Numbered from the stretch's first letter, positions 1 through 7,933 are shown. The stretch is 16,828 bases of DNA from Acidobacteriaceae bacterium (GCA_003152795.1 PMBA01000326.1:13939-30766), one strand, 5' to 3'. Numbers and translations: made by a program. The notes: generated by a model not told the origin, from the sequence alone.

Positions 1-38
1 TCCTCGTCTTCAACAATCAGTACACGTTCCTGTGTCAT
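1..38 (-). CDS. Response regulator receiver protein, N-terminal fragment
   Basis: The first 38 bases, read on the minus strand, start with ATG at 38 and encode MTQERVLIVEDE before running off the window edge. A hydrophobic beta strand followed by acidic residues (VLIVEDE) is the hallmark beginning of a CheY-like receiver domain, where the acidic pair helps bind the magnesium used in phosphoryl transfer to a downstream aspartate. Only 12 codons are visible, so the output domain (NtrC, OmpR or stand-alone) cannot be told. The ribosome binding site is weak (GGAAACGAG just upstream). The gene is divergent from the OmpA-like gene across a 296-bp intergenic region. Confidence 0.75.
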   Translation of the reverse strand, partial: MTQERVLIVEDE

Positions 39-202
39 AATCTCGTTTCCGGCCCAATCAGCATTATTCAGGGAAGCGGGCCGCCTCGCAACCCGGTCCG
101 AATGTGGCGATATCAATTTGAGATCATAAGCGCGCGACCTACTCCCAAAAATAGAATCGCGACCACGATCACTATGAAAATGCCCGTTAACTAATTCCGC
201 CT

Positions 203-214
203 CTTTTGCAAAAG
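203..214. promoter_or_regulatory. 12-bp perfect palindrome CTTTTGCAAAAG, possible operator
   Basis: A perfect 12-bp palindrome overlaps the -35 hexamer of the candidate promoter at 206-233. Its position would suit a dimeric repressor or activator. The protein that might bind it is unknown. Confidence 0.35.
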
Positions 215-233
215 TGTCAGTTTGCTGTAGAAT
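206..233 (+). promoter_or_regulatory. Candidate sigma70-type promoter for the OmpA-like gene
   Basis: TTGCAA at 206-211 and TAGAAT at 228-233 are separated by 16 bp, close to the TTGACA/TATAAT consensus. The implied transcript start near 240 leaves a leader of about 95 nt before the ATG at 335. The rest of the 39-334 intergenic stretch shows nothing I can name. Confidence 0.45.
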
Positions 234-334
234 TCTATGTTTCCCAGGTGCAGGCCTTTTCGTGCGTGCCGTCAGGCCGCATTTGATTCCAGTTCTACTT
301 AGTTAGCTTGTTAGGATTGATTTGGAGGAACTCA

Positions 335-1984
335 ATGTCACTTTGTCAAGAAGCTTGTCGGAGAAGCGCGAACGCCGCGCTCGCCCTCGCCATCGTTCTG
401 ATCGCGTTGCCGTGTTTGTTGAACGCACAAACTGCTGCACCCAAGACGCCGGCGGTGCAGTCGGACGACGTGGTGCCCAAGGTGGAGTTGTTCCTTGGCT
501 ATCAGTGGTTAAACCCGGGCGGCAACGTCCCCGATCAAAGCACACCGCCGCTGGCCGTGAAATTACCGTCGCTGGAAAAGGGTTTCGGCAGCAGTGTGGC
601 TTACAACTACACCAAGTATCTGGCTTTCGAAGGCAATTGGGGCGTCAATTGGGATAGCTACAACCTCATCAATACACTCACGGTTGGGCCGAAGGTGACC
701 TGGCGCGGCGATGGCGTGAACTTTTTCGCGCATACGCTGATCGGATTCGAACGCCTCTCGCCCCATGGTTACGATGCGCGCAACGGCTTCGCCGCGATTC
801 TGGGCGGCGGTATGGATCTGAAGATCTGGAAGCGAGTCACGCTGCGGCTGTTTGAAGCCGACTTTCAGTGGGCGCACCAGAACTTCGGCGACGTCGTGCC
901 GCTTGAGCAGGCCTCGTTGCGCCGTCCAAGCTACGACGGCGCCCTGCTGCGCTCCGGCCTGGTGTTCAACTTTGGCGGAGCCCCGGAACTTCCAGTAGCA
1001 GCGGCCTGCTCGGTGCAACCCGCCGAAGTGCTGGTTGGCGAACCGGTGCATGCCACCGTCACCGCCAGTAACTTCAACCCGAAGCACACGCTGACCTACA
1101 CTTGGGCGAGCAATGGGGGCAAGATCGAAGGCAAGGACACTGGGGCCAGCATTGACACGAACGGTGTCAACGCCGGCAGCTATTCGGTCACTGCCACGGT
1201 TACCGATTCCAAGAACAAGAAGAACGGGGTGGCCAGTTGCACCGCGAACTTCACGGTGAAGCCGCTGAATCCGCCGCAGGTTTCCTGCTCGGCAAGTCCG
1301 GCCGCGGTCGATGCCGGAACGGCTTCCACCATTACCTGCTCGTGCACCAGTCCCGACAACGCGACCGTGACGGTTGGCGGCTGGACCTCGAGCGCGGGCA
1401 GCATCGCGGGCAGCGGCAATTCCGCAACCCTAACCACCACCGGCGCTGCTTCCGGTCCGATCACAGTCAGCGCAACCTGTACCGACTCTCGCGGATTGAC
1501 GTCCTCGAGCTCGAGCACGGTGACGGTAAACAATCCGCCGCCACCACCGCCGCCACCACCAGCGGCGAGCAAGGTGAACGAGTGCGCTTACCCGAACCTC
1601 AAGAAGCCGTGGCGGGTCGATAACACCTGCAAAGCCGAACTGGACGATGTTGCACTGAAGTTGCAGCAGGATCCAGATGCCAAGCTGGTCGTAGTCGGAA
1701 ACTCCGAGCCGAAGGAAAAGCGGAAGAACCTTGCGGCCGAGCGCGCGCTCAACGTGAAGGCGTACATCTCGGGAGGCGAGGCGAAACAGAACATCGATGC
1801 GAGCCGCATTCAGGCCCGTACCGGAAACGCAGGCACGGCCACTACGGAACAGTGGATTGTTCCGGCGGGCGCGACCTTCCCCGGAGCCGACAGTACGACC
1901 CCGGTTGATGAAACAAAGGTGAAAGCGGTTCCGGATCATCCGAAGCCGGTCGCCAAGAAGAAAGCGGCGAAGAAGGCCGAATAA
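335..1984 (+). CDS. OmpA-like outer membrane protein with two Ig-like domains
   Basis: A 549-residue envelope protein. I chose ATG 335 because GGAGGAA lies at 324-330; an in-frame TTG at 308 would precede that site. Residues 1 to about 32 are a Sec signal peptide ending in LLNAQ. About 45-215 look like an eight-strand porin-like barrel (alternating aromatic strands, closing near LVFNFGG). Two Ig/PKD-like domains follow (about 217-315 and 315-408), each with a paired-cysteine pattern, then a nine-proline linker. The C-terminal part (about 425-520) resembles an OmpA C-terminal domain: NLAAERALNVKAYI matches the family's NxxLSxxRAxxV peptidoglycan-contacting helix. The tail is Lys/Ala-rich. The inferred role is tethering outer membrane to cell wall. 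It stands alone between its own promoter and terminator. The barrel assignment is less certain than the OmpA helix. Confidence 0.8.
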   Translation: MSLCQEACRRSANAALALAIVLIALPCLLNAQTAAPKTPAVQSDDVVPKVELFLGYQWLNPGGNVPDQSTPPLAVKLPSLEKGFGSSVAYNYTKYLAFEGNWGVNWDSYNLINTLTVGPKVTWRGDGVNFFAHTLIGFERLSPHGYDARNGFAAILGGGMDLKIWKRVTLRLFEADFQWAHQNFGDVVPLEQASLRRPSYDGALLRSGLVFNFGGAPELPVAAACSVQPAEVLVGEPVHATVTASNFNPKHTLTYTWASNGGKIEGKDTGASIDTNGVNAGSYSVTATVTDSKNKKNGVASCTANFTVKPLNPPQVSCSASPAAVDAGTASTITCSCTSPDNATVTVGGWTSSAGSIAGSGNSATLTTTGAASGPITVSATCTDSRGLTSSSSSTVTVNNPPPPPPPPPAASKVNECAYPNLKKPWRVDNTCKAELDDVALKLQQDPDAKLVVVGNSEPKEKRKNLAAERALNVKAYISGGEAKQNIDASRIQARTGNAGTATTEQWIVPAGATFPGADSTTPVDETKVKAVPDHPKPVAKKKAAKKAE

Positions 1985-2002
1985 CCAGCCAGGAAGAGCA
2001 CG

Positions 2003-2044
2003 AAAGGCCGGTGGGGTTCACCCTGCCGGCCTTTCTATTTTTTT
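2003..2044 (+). terminator. Intrinsic terminator after the OmpA-like gene
   Basis: AAAGGCCGG at 2003-2011 pairs perfectly with CCGGCCTTT at 2026-2034, with further pairing inside the loop, and is followed by a T-rich run to 2044. It begins 18 bp after the stop codon. Confidence 0.85.
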
Positions 2045-2058
2045 GCCCTTCAGTAACC

Positions 2059-2087
2059 TTGTCCCAACCGTGCTAGCCTTGTCTAAT
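2059..2087 (+). promoter_or_regulatory. Candidate promoter for the Asp-box propeller gene
   Basis: TTGTCC (2059-2064) and TCTAAT (2082-2087) are separated by 17 bp. The implied start near 2094 gives a leader of about 40 nt. It lies just after the upstream terminator, consistent with a monocistronic unit. Confidence 0.45.
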
Positions 2088-2133
2088 TTGGAACGCAGGG
2101 CGAATATCGTTCGCCGGGGGTCAATCTACGCGC

Positions 2134-4134
2134 ATGGAATTCACAGTGAAACGGAACGTTCTCCGCACGAGCTTGTTGGTTCTCGCTATCAGTTTCTTGA
2201 GTACGGCACTGCTGGCCGCCGGACCGTGGCAGGTGTTAGGTCCGGATGGCGGCGATGCGCGCAGCCTGGCTTACGACGCGCACAATCCGGATCACATTCT
2301 GCTCGGCACCAGCACCGGCCAAATGTTTGCTTCGGATGATGCCGGACACAACTGGTCGCGCCTGGCTCGGCTGGGTGGCGACGACTATGTGCTCGACCAT
2401 ATCTCCATCGACCCGCAGGATTCGAACCGTATTTATGTGTCGGCCTGGAGCGTGTCGAGCCAGCAGATCGGCGAAGTCTTCCGCACCAGCGACGGCGGGC
2501 GCAGCTGGGAAACATTGCCCGCGATGCACGGTAAGTCGATCCGCGCCCTGGCCATGTACAAGGGCAATTCCAAGGTTCTGGTCGCGGGCGCGCTCGATGG
2601 CGTCTACCGCAGCAACGATGGCGGCGATAGCTGGGAGCGACTGTCACCCGCGAACTCCGCCGACATCAAGAACGTTGAATCGATTGCGGTCGATCCCAAG
2701 GATCCCAACACCGTATATGCCGGAACCTGGCACCTGGCGTGGAAGACTCCGGACGGCGGCGCCAATTGGCAGCATATTAACAAGGGCATGATCGATGACT
2801 CGGACGTGTTCTCGGTCATCGTGGACCATGACAATCCCGCAGTTGTTTTCGCGAGCGCCTGCTCGGGGATCTACAAGAGTGAAACCGCGGGCAACCTGTT
2901 TTCGAAGATTCAGGGTATCCCGTTTTCGGCGCGGCGCACCCGGGTGCTCAAGCAGGATCCGACGAATGAAAAGATCGTTTACGCCGGAACCACCGAAGGC
3001 CTCTGGAAGTCGACCGACTTGGGCAAGGTGTGGAAGCGGGTGAGTAATCCCGAGGTGGTGGTCAATGATGTGATGATCGATCCGCGGGATTCCAAGCGCG
3101 TGCTGCTGGCTACCGACCGCAGCGGCGTGATGGCGTCGACCGATGGTGCCAACAACTGGACCACCTCCAACCACGGTTACGCGCATCGCTACGTATCCGC
3201 CATCCTGGCGGATAACAAAAATGCCAGCACGCTCTACGTTGGCGTGGTCAACGACCGTGAATACGGCGGCTTGTTCTACTCCCATGATGCTGGACAGCAT
3301 TGGCTGCAGAGAGCGGCGGGCCTCGGCGGAAAGGATGTTTTCGCGCTCAATCAGGCGCCCAACGGAATGTTGGTTGCCGGCACCAACCACGGTATCTACG
3401 GGTTGGAGCGCAACGGCGGCGAATGGCGTCCCATGAACGTCGTCGTGGTCGAGGCGACTCTGAAAATTCCGCGCAAAGGAGCACGCAAAGCGGCGACCAA
3501 AACAACCTTGGAGAAGTCGCAACTGGACGCGCGGGTCAACGATCTGGAACTCGGTTCCGGACGCTGGCTGGCAGCCACCACCGCCGGCATCTACTCGAGT
3601 AGCGACCAGGGCAAGACATGGAAGGGCGGGCAGATTCTGGGACAGCAGGATTTCGTCTCGGTGCGAGCCGAGGGTTCCACGGAGGTCGCGGCTACACATT
3701 CCAGCGTTCTGGTCTCGAATGACAGCGGCGCGACGTGGAAACAGGCGGCCCTGCCATCGTATGTGGTCAGCATCCGCAGCGCGGCCATTGCTTCCGACCG
3801 GCAGATCATGATCGCCTCGCGTGAAGGCGCGTTTCGCAGTGGAGACGGTGGCGCGACCTGGGAACATGTCGTCAAGGGACTCCCGGGCAAGGACATCACT
3901 TCTGTCAGCTTCGATCCCACGCTCAAGCGCCTGCTGGCCACGAGCGACGCGACCGGTGTGATTTTCGAAAGCCGCGATGGCGGACGTTCGTGGCAGCGCG
4001 GTCCGGATAGCGGTTTCCCGCTGCGCCGGGTCAGCGTGATTGACGGACGCTTTGTAGGCGCGACACCGTTTGACGGCGTCGTCCTGCAACCGGAGAGCGA
4101 ACCCATCAGCGCCGACGCCGGCAGCAGCGAGTAA
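2134..4134 (+). CDS. Exported Asp-box (BNR/VPS10-like) beta-propeller protein
   Basis: A 666-residue protein with a Sec signal peptide (residues 1-29, ending ALLAAG) and then repeated Asp-box motifs of the form S/T-x-D-x-G-x-x-W. I count eleven good or near copies, at about residues 66, 116, 158, 203, 291, 333, 381, 486, 527, 567 and 611, plus a degenerate one near 249. Such repeats mark the strand turns of beta-propellers in sialidases, sortilin/VPS10 and Ycf48-like proteins. No sialidase catalytic set is recognisable, so a binding or assembly role outside the cytoplasm is more likely than hydrolysis. The 105-residue gap between 381 and 486 holds a basic insert (PRKGARKAATKTTLEKSQ) that interrupts the repeats. 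The ATG at 2134 has only a weak G-rich ribosome site (2115-2120); GTG 2146 is an alternative start. Confidence 0.8.
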   Translation: MEFTVKRNVLRTSLLVLAISFLSTALLAAGPWQVLGPDGGDARSLAYDAHNPDHILLGTSTGQMFASDDAGHNWSRLARLGGDDYVLDHISIDPQDSNRIYVSAWSVSSQQIGEVFRTSDGGRSWETLPAMHGKSIRALAMYKGNSKVLVAGALDGVYRSNDGGDSWERLSPANSADIKNVESIAVDPKDPNTVYAGTWHLAWKTPDGGANWQHINKGMIDDSDVFSVIVDHDNPAVVFASACSGIYKSETAGNLFSKIQGIPFSARRTRVLKQDPTNEKIVYAGTTEGLWKSTDLGKVWKRVSNPEVVVNDVMIDPRDSKRVLLATDRSGVMASTDGANNWTTSNHGYAHRYVSAILADNKNASTLYVGVVNDREYGGLFYSHDAGQHWLQRAAGLGGKDVFALNQAPNGMLVAGTNHGIYGLERNGGEWRPMNVVVVEATLKIPRKGARKAATKTTLEKSQLDARVNDLELGSGRWLAATTAGIYSSSDQGKTWKGGQILGQQDFVSVRAEGSTEVAATHSSVLVSNDSGATWKQAALPSYVVSIRSAAIASDRQIMIASREGAFRSGDGGATWEHVVKGLPGKDITSVSFDPTLKRLLATSDATGVIFESRDGGRSWQRGPDSGFPLRRVSVIDGRFVGATPFDGVVLQPESEPISADAGSSE

Positions 4135-4158
4135 GTCCAGTTCAACCGAGGAAAAACG

Positions 4159-4191
4159 AACCGGGGAGGCGGAAAAGCCTCCCCGGTTTTT
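4159..4191 (+). terminator. Intrinsic terminator after the Asp-box gene
   Basis: AACCGGGGAGGC (4159-4170) pairs perfectly over 12 bp with GCCTCCCCGGTT (4177-4188) around a 6-nt loop, and the T run extends to 4191. This is a very strong rho-independent terminator 24 bp after the stop. Confidence 0.92.
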
Positions 4192-4291
4192 CTTGGTGTT
4201 TGTCCTTTTGTGGAGCTAACTTTCTGGATAGCGGAAACGCCCCGCTCTTGCGTTCTTTGTATGGGTGGGAAACAATTCCTTTGACACGTTT

Positions 4292-4924
4292 ATGCGACTT
4301 GCCTGTGGACTTGCGATTGCGCTTGGACTGAGTTTTCCCGCTGCTGGAATGGCTTGCCAGCAGGATGCGGCAGGGGCTTCGAATGCCGCTGGACAAACTC
4401 CTGCCGCGCCTGCAACTCGGGCAGTGAACGCTCCAGCGGACGAAGCGCCGACAGGGAAGTCGGGTGAGGAGAAGGCGCCGGCAGGGCAGGTTTCGGAAGC
4501 GACCACGCCGATTGGGAGGCTGAAAGCACCGGAGAGCGTGGCAAAGAAGAAGCTCCCGGCAGGCTCGGCGACCGGGACCAGAAAGCGCCGTAAGCGTGCC
4601 GTGCCAGCGCCGGATGGCGCGCCGCGGAAGGTTGTGATTCGCGAAGGAGGAGCGAGCGAACCTGCGGCGCAGATTGCGCCCGGCATCACTCCCGCAGAAG
4701 CCACCCGCCAGCGCCAGAACGCGGAACAGTTGCTGGGCTCCGCCGACGACCAACTGAAACAGCTCGCGGGACGAACGCTGGACGCGCGACAGCAGGAGAC
4801 GGAAGGGCAGATCCGCAACTACATGGAGGGGGCGCGCTCGGCCTTGAAGGAAGGCGATGTGCGGAGAGCGAACACGCTGGCAGAGAAGGCGCATTTGCTG
4901 GCAGAGGATTTAGTGAAGCACTAG
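4292..4924 (+). CDS. Exported Ala/Lys-rich protein with C-terminal helical domain, unknown function
   Basis: A 210-residue protein that I do not recognise as a named family. Residues 1 to about 22 (RLACGLAIALGLSFPAAGMA) look like a Sec signal peptide; a cysteine follows, but the preceding residues do not form a good lipobox. The middle (about 25-130) is low-complexity, rich in Ala, Pro, Lys and Arg, and probably disordered. The last 75 residues are strongly helical with heptad-like spacing (RQRNAEQLLG-type start in TRQRQNAEQLL, then QLAGRTLDARQQE, then DVRRANTLAEKAHLLAEDLV), resembling a short helical hairpin. From memory, similar C-terminal segments occur in acidobacterial hypothetical proteins. 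ATG 4292 is preferred because the hydrophobic segment follows at once; GTG 4265 is the in-frame alternative, and neither has a clear ribosome site. It faces glgC convergently with a 58-bp gap. Confidence 0.6.
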   Translation: MRLACGLAIALGLSFPAAGMACQQDAAGASNAAGQTPAAPATRAVNAPADEAPTGKSGEEKAPAGQVSEATTPIGRLKAPESVAKKKLPAGSATGTRKRRKRAVPAPDGAPRKVVIREGGASEPAAQIAPGITPAEATRQRQNAEQLLGSADDQLKQLAGRTLDARQQETEGQIRNYMEGARSALKEGDVRRANTLAEKAHLLAEDLVKH

Positions 4925-4982
4925 GGACTGCGGAACGAGCCGGGTTTGCGACCTGGGACCTTGCGGCTGAGACATGGCCGCT

Positions 4983-6233
4983 CTACTCACTGGTGAAGTA
5001 GTCGACGCTCACGGGGTTTTCAAACAGGGAGTAATCCCGCGTGACGATGGTGATGCCGCTGTCGGTGACAAAGTAGCGTTCGCGGTCGGCTTCCGTGTCG
5101 TAGCCGACGGTGGTGCCTTCGGGGATGTGCACGTCGCGGTCGATGATGGCTTTGCGAATCCGGCAACTGCGGCCCACGTTCACGTGCGAAAACAAAATGC
5201 TGTTCTCGATTTCGCTGTAGGAGTTGACGCGCACATCGGGAGAGAGCACGCAATTCTGGACGGACCCGCCGGAAATGATGCAGCCGGAAGAAACCAGCGA
5301 ATCGAGGGCGTGGCCCATGCGCTCGGGTTCAGCAAACACGAACTTCGCCGGAGGATACTGCCGCTGGTGGGTGCGGATGGGCCAGGCCTCATCGTAAAGG
5401 TTGAAGACGGGAGAGACCGAAACCAAGTCCATGTTGGCTTCGTAATACGCCTCGAGGGTGCCCACGTCGCGCCAGTAGAGCGCCTCTTTCTTGTTTTCGT
5501 CGACAAAATTGAACGCGAAGACGCGATAGTCGTCCAGCATTTTGGGCAGAATGTTCTTGCCGAAGTCATGACTGGAATCGGGATCCTCGGCGTCTTTGAG
5601 GAGCACGGGAATGAGCACGTCGGTGTTGAAGATATAGATGCCCATCGATGCGGAAATCTTGGTGGGATCGTAGGGTGATCGCAGTTCCGTCTGTTGCGGT
5701 TTTTCCAGGAAGGCGGTGATGCGATGATCGTGGTCGATATCGACGACGCCGAAGTGGCGGCAATCGGCTGGGTCGGTCACCAGGGTGGCGACGGTGACGT
5801 CGGCGCCCGCGTCCCGGTGGTGCTTGAGCATGCGCTCATAATTCATTTTGTAGATGTGGTCGCCGGAGAGGATGATCACGTACTTGGGCTGCTCGGAGCC
5901 GATGGAATAGATGTTCTGATAAACCGCGTCGGCCGTCCCCATGTACCAGTTTTGACTGACCCGCTGCATGGGGGGCAGGATCTCGATGAACTCGCCGATT
6001 TCACGGCCGAAAATGTTCCAGCCTTCGCGGATCTGGCGATTGAGCGAGAGCGCCTTGTATTGGGTGAGGATGAAAACGCGGCGCAGGCCAGAGTTGACGC
6101 AGTTGGAGAGCGTGACGTCGATGATGCGGTAGATGCCGCCGAAAGTCACGGCGGGTTTGGCGCGGTCGCGGGTGAGCGGGTAGAGGCGCTCGCCTGCGCC
6201 TCCGGCGAGCAAGATTCCGAGCGTATCTTTCAT
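4983..6233 (-). CDS. glgC: Glucose-1-phosphate adenylyltransferase (ADP-glucose pyrophosphorylase)
   Basis: Makes ADP-glucose and pyrophosphate from ATP and glucose-1-phosphate, the committed step of bacterial glycogen synthesis in the cytoplasm. The 416-residue protein has the normal GlgC length. Residues 7-29 carry the nucleotidyltransferase signature (LLAGGAGERLYPLTRDRAKP). GTADAVYQN (99-107) fits the nucleotide pocket, SGDH (123-126) contains the catalytic aspartate, and FLEKP (175-179) the glucose-1-phosphate lysine. YWRDVGTLEAYYEAN (253-267) is a further GlgC block, and from about 310 comes the left-handed beta-helix domain. ATG 6233 is chosen because MKDTLGILLAGG has the family's usual N terminus; an upstream in-frame TTG (6254) is unlikely. 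No glgA, glgB or other glycogen gene is in the window. Allosteric control by sugar phosphates is typical of the family but not readable here. Confidence 0.96.
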   Translation of the reverse strand: MKDTLGILLAGGAGERLYPLTRDRAKPAVTFGGIYRIIDVTLSNCVNSGLRRVFILTQYKALSLNRQIREGWNIFGREIGEFIEILPPMQRVSQNWYMGTADAVYQNIYSIGSEQPKYVIILSGDHIYKMNYERMLKHHRDAGADVTVATLVTDPADCRHFGVVDIDHDHRITAFLEKPQQTELRSPYDPTKISASMGIYIFNTDVLIPVLLKDAEDPDSSHDFGKNILPKMLDDYRVFAFNFVDENKKEALYWRDVGTLEAYYEANMDLVSVSPVFNLYDEAWPIRTHQRQYPPAKFVFAEPERMGHALDSLVSSGCIISGGSVQNCVLSPDVRVNSYSEIENSILFSHVNVGRSCRIRKAIIDRDVHIPEGTTVGYDTEADRERYFVTDSGITIVTRDYSLFENPVSVDYFTSE

Positions 6234-6289
6234 TGGCACACCGTATGGACGCAACCTGCAATGCTAACGCTGCTCTGGCTCAACGCGAA

Positions 6290-6298
6290 ATACTAGCA
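6290..6298 (-). promoter_or_regulatory. Extended -10 promoter candidate for glgC
   Basis: On the minus strand TGC-TAGTAT (6298 to 6290) matches an extended -10 element (TGnTATAAT). The -35 region, GGTCGT at 6318-6313, is poor, as is usual for extended -10 promoters. The implied leader is about 50 nt. Confidence 0.4.
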
Positions 6299-6333
6299 CA
6301 CGGCCGCATGTTACGACCGCCGCGCTTGGACAC

Positions 6334-6362
6334 AAGAAAGGCGGCATGAGTGACATGCCGCC
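6334..6362 (-). terminator. Intrinsic terminator of the UDP-sugar dehydrogenase gene
   Basis: GGCGGCAT at 6340-6347 and ATGCCGCC at 6355-6362 form an 8-bp perfect stem with a 7-nt loop. Read on the minus strand it is followed by TTTCTT, a modest T tract. It lies 34 bp past the dehydrogenase stop and before the glgC promoter, so it separates the two genes. Confidence 0.7.
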
Positions 6363-6395
6363 CCAAGGGTCGGTTTTCCATCCCGCGCTACACGA

Positions 6396-7754
6396 TTAGC
6401 AGTGCACGATCTTGTCGCTCTTGATGCCGCGAGTGGCGTTCCGCGAATCCACCACCAGTTTGGCTTCGTTGACAATCTTCTTGTAGTCGTAGTCGCTGTG
6501 ATCGGTGACGATGAGCACGCAATCGTACTGGCCGAGATTGTCGAGCGTGGAACACTTCATCTGCAGGTCGTACTTGCGGCCGCGGCCGACGAACGGAAAG
6601 TAAGGGTCGTTATAGCTGACCACGGCACCCTCTTTTTGCAGCAGTTCGATGATCGTAAGAGCGGGCGACTCGCGCAGGTCGTCAATATCTTTTTTATAGG
6701 CCACTCCCAGAATCAGAACCTTGGATCCATTGATGGCCTTTTTCTGACGGTTCATCGCGGAGATGGTGGAGGCGATTACGTTGTAGGGCATGGCCACGTT
6801 GATTTCGCCGGCCAGTTCGATGAAGCGGGTCCGGAAGTCGAACTCCTTCGCCTTCCAAGATAGATAGAAGGGATCCACCGGAATGCAGTGTCCGCCAAGA
6901 CCCGGCCCGGGATAAAACGGGTGGAAGCCGAAGGGCTTGGTAGCGGCGGCGTCGATGATCTCCCAGATGTTGAGATCCATGCGCAGGCAGAGCATCTTGA
7001 GTTCGTTGACGAGCGCGATGTTGACGCAGCGGTAGATGTTCTCCAGCAGTTTGGTCATCTCGGCGGCTGCGGGCGAGGAGACGGGAACGGTGCGGCGGAA
7101 GATGCACCCGTAGAGCGCGGCTGCGATCTCGCTGGCCTGGGAATCGAGCCCGCCAATCACTTTGGGAATATCGTGACGAGCGACTTGAGTGTTGCCGGGA
7201 TCCTCGCGTTCGGGCGAGAATGCGACCCAGATCTCGTTGTCGCCGGCTGCCCCCTTGCGGGATGCTCTCAAGCCTCCCTTGTTCTCCTTCTCGAGAATCG
7301 GAATCAGGACTTCCTCGGTAGTGCCGGGGTAGGTGGTGCTCTCGAGAATGACGATCTGACCGGCGCGCAGATAGGGCGCCACGGCGTGGGCGGTGTTGGT
7401 GATATAGCTAAGGTCGGGCTCGTGATACTCGTTGAGCGGGGTCGGGACGCAGATGATGATCGCATCCATGGCGGTGATTTGCGAGTAGTTGGCGGTGGCC
7501 TTGAAACCGCTCGCTTTGGCGGCGGCGATCTCCTCGGGCGTGATGCGGAAAATGTAGGTGCCGCCGCTGTCGAGAGTGTCGATTTTTCGCTGATCGATAT
7601 CGAAGCCGGTGACGGCAAACTTCTGCTCGCTGTAGAGCAGGGCCAGTGGCAATCCGACGTAGCCGAGGCCGATGATTCCGATCCGAGCTGTGCGGCCATC
7701 GATGCGGCTTTGCAAATCGGTAAAGAGGGCAGAGGCGGTCAGTTGTGTAGTCAT
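6396..7754 (-). CDS. Nucleotide sugar dehydrogenase (UDP-N-acetyl-hexosamine 6-dehydrogenase type)
   Basis: Oxidises the C6 hydroxyl of a UDP-sugar to the uronate with two NAD+, feeding capsule, O-antigen or exopolysaccharide synthesis. The 452-residue length fits the WbpA/TviB-like branch. An N-terminal Rossmann fold is visible (IGIIGLGYVGLPLA, residues 25-38, then an acidic residue after the second strand at FDID). CVPTPL (102-107), ESTTYPGTTEE (138-148) and FSPERE (179-184) are conserved family blocks. The catalytic cysteine is C290 in GGHCIPVDPFYLSWKA. A UDP-binding C-terminal domain carries VLILGVAYKKDIDDLRESPA. The FSPERxDPGN and GGHCIPVDP wording is typical of UDP-GlcNAc/GalNAc rather than UDP-glucose enzymes, but substrate cannot be fixed from sequence alone. 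ATG 7754 is 13 bp downstream of a -10-like element, with no strong ribosome site. Confidence 0.92.
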   Translation of the reverse strand: MTTQLTASALFTDLQSRIDGRTARIGIIGLGYVGLPLALLYSEQKFAVTGFDIDQRKIDTLDSGGTYIFRITPEEIAAAKASGFKATANYSQITAMDAIIICVPTPLNEYHEPDLSYITNTAHAVAPYLRAGQIVILESTTYPGTTEEVLIPILEKENKGGLRASRKGAAGDNEIWVAFSPEREDPGNTQVARHDIPKVIGGLDSQASEIAAALYGCIFRRTVPVSSPAAAEMTKLLENIYRCVNIALVNELKMLCLRMDLNIWEIIDAAATKPFGFHPFYPGPGLGGHCIPVDPFYLSWKAKEFDFRTRFIELAGEINVAMPYNVIASTISAMNRQKKAINGSKVLILGVAYKKDIDDLRESPALTIIELLQKEGAVVSYNDPYFPFVGRGRKYDLQMKCSTLDNLGQYDCVLIVTDHSDYDYKKIVNEAKLVVDSRNATRGIKSDKIVHC

Positions 7755-7767
7755 AATGGCTGAAATA

Positions 7768-7776
7768 ATTCTAGCA
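7768..7776 (-). promoter_or_regulatory. Extended -10 promoter candidate for the UDP-sugar dehydrogenase
   Basis: TGC-TAGAAT on the minus strand (7776 to 7768) differs from the glgC element by one base. The -35 region again contains GGTCG. The implied leader is very short (under 10 nt), so translation may be near-leaderless, or the real start may lie further downstream. Confidence 0.35.
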
Positions 7777-7794
7777 TCGGAGATCGCGCTCGAC

Positions 7795-7809
7795 CCGCAG
7801 ACGCTGCGG
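7795..7809. promoter_or_regulatory. Inverted repeat CCGCAG-acg-CTGCGG in divergent intergenic region
   Basis: Perfect 6-bp arms around 3 bp touch the -35 region of the dehydrogenase promoter candidate and lie upstream of the divergent DUF218 gene. It could be an operator shared by both genes or simply a small hairpin. Confidence 0.3.
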
Positions 7810-7933
7810 TTATCATACGTTTTTCGTGCGATTTGTGGCGGGGCGGATTGCGCTCTCGATTACTCCGGTAATTGAATTCGCCCGCACGAAGGTTTCCTTA
7901 GTAACATGCGGTGTGCGGCAACCTGCGCCTCGG

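Noticed and set aside
113..172. Nineteen-codon hydrophobic frame on the minus strand (start GTG 172)
   Set aside because: It would encode a small membrane-like peptide (VIVVAILFLGVG), but it is too short, has no good ribosome site, and chance is likely.
1537..1561. CCG/CCA repeat as a microsatellite
   Set aside because: It is in frame and encodes the polyproline linker of the OmpA-like protein, so it is explained by coding.
2644..4089. 481-codon minus-strand open frame
   Set aside because: It is antisense to the Asp-box gene, whose repeats are clear, and the opposite translation shows no family features.
4340..4360. Lipoprotein signal in the Ala/Lys-rich protein
   Set aside because: A cysteine follows the hydrophobic segment, but the preceding Gly-Met-Ala does not fit a lipobox.
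4925..4982. Possible bidirectional terminator between the Ala/Lys-rich gene and glgC
   Set aside because: Only imperfect pairing (AGCCG with CGGCT) is present and there is no T tract in either direction.
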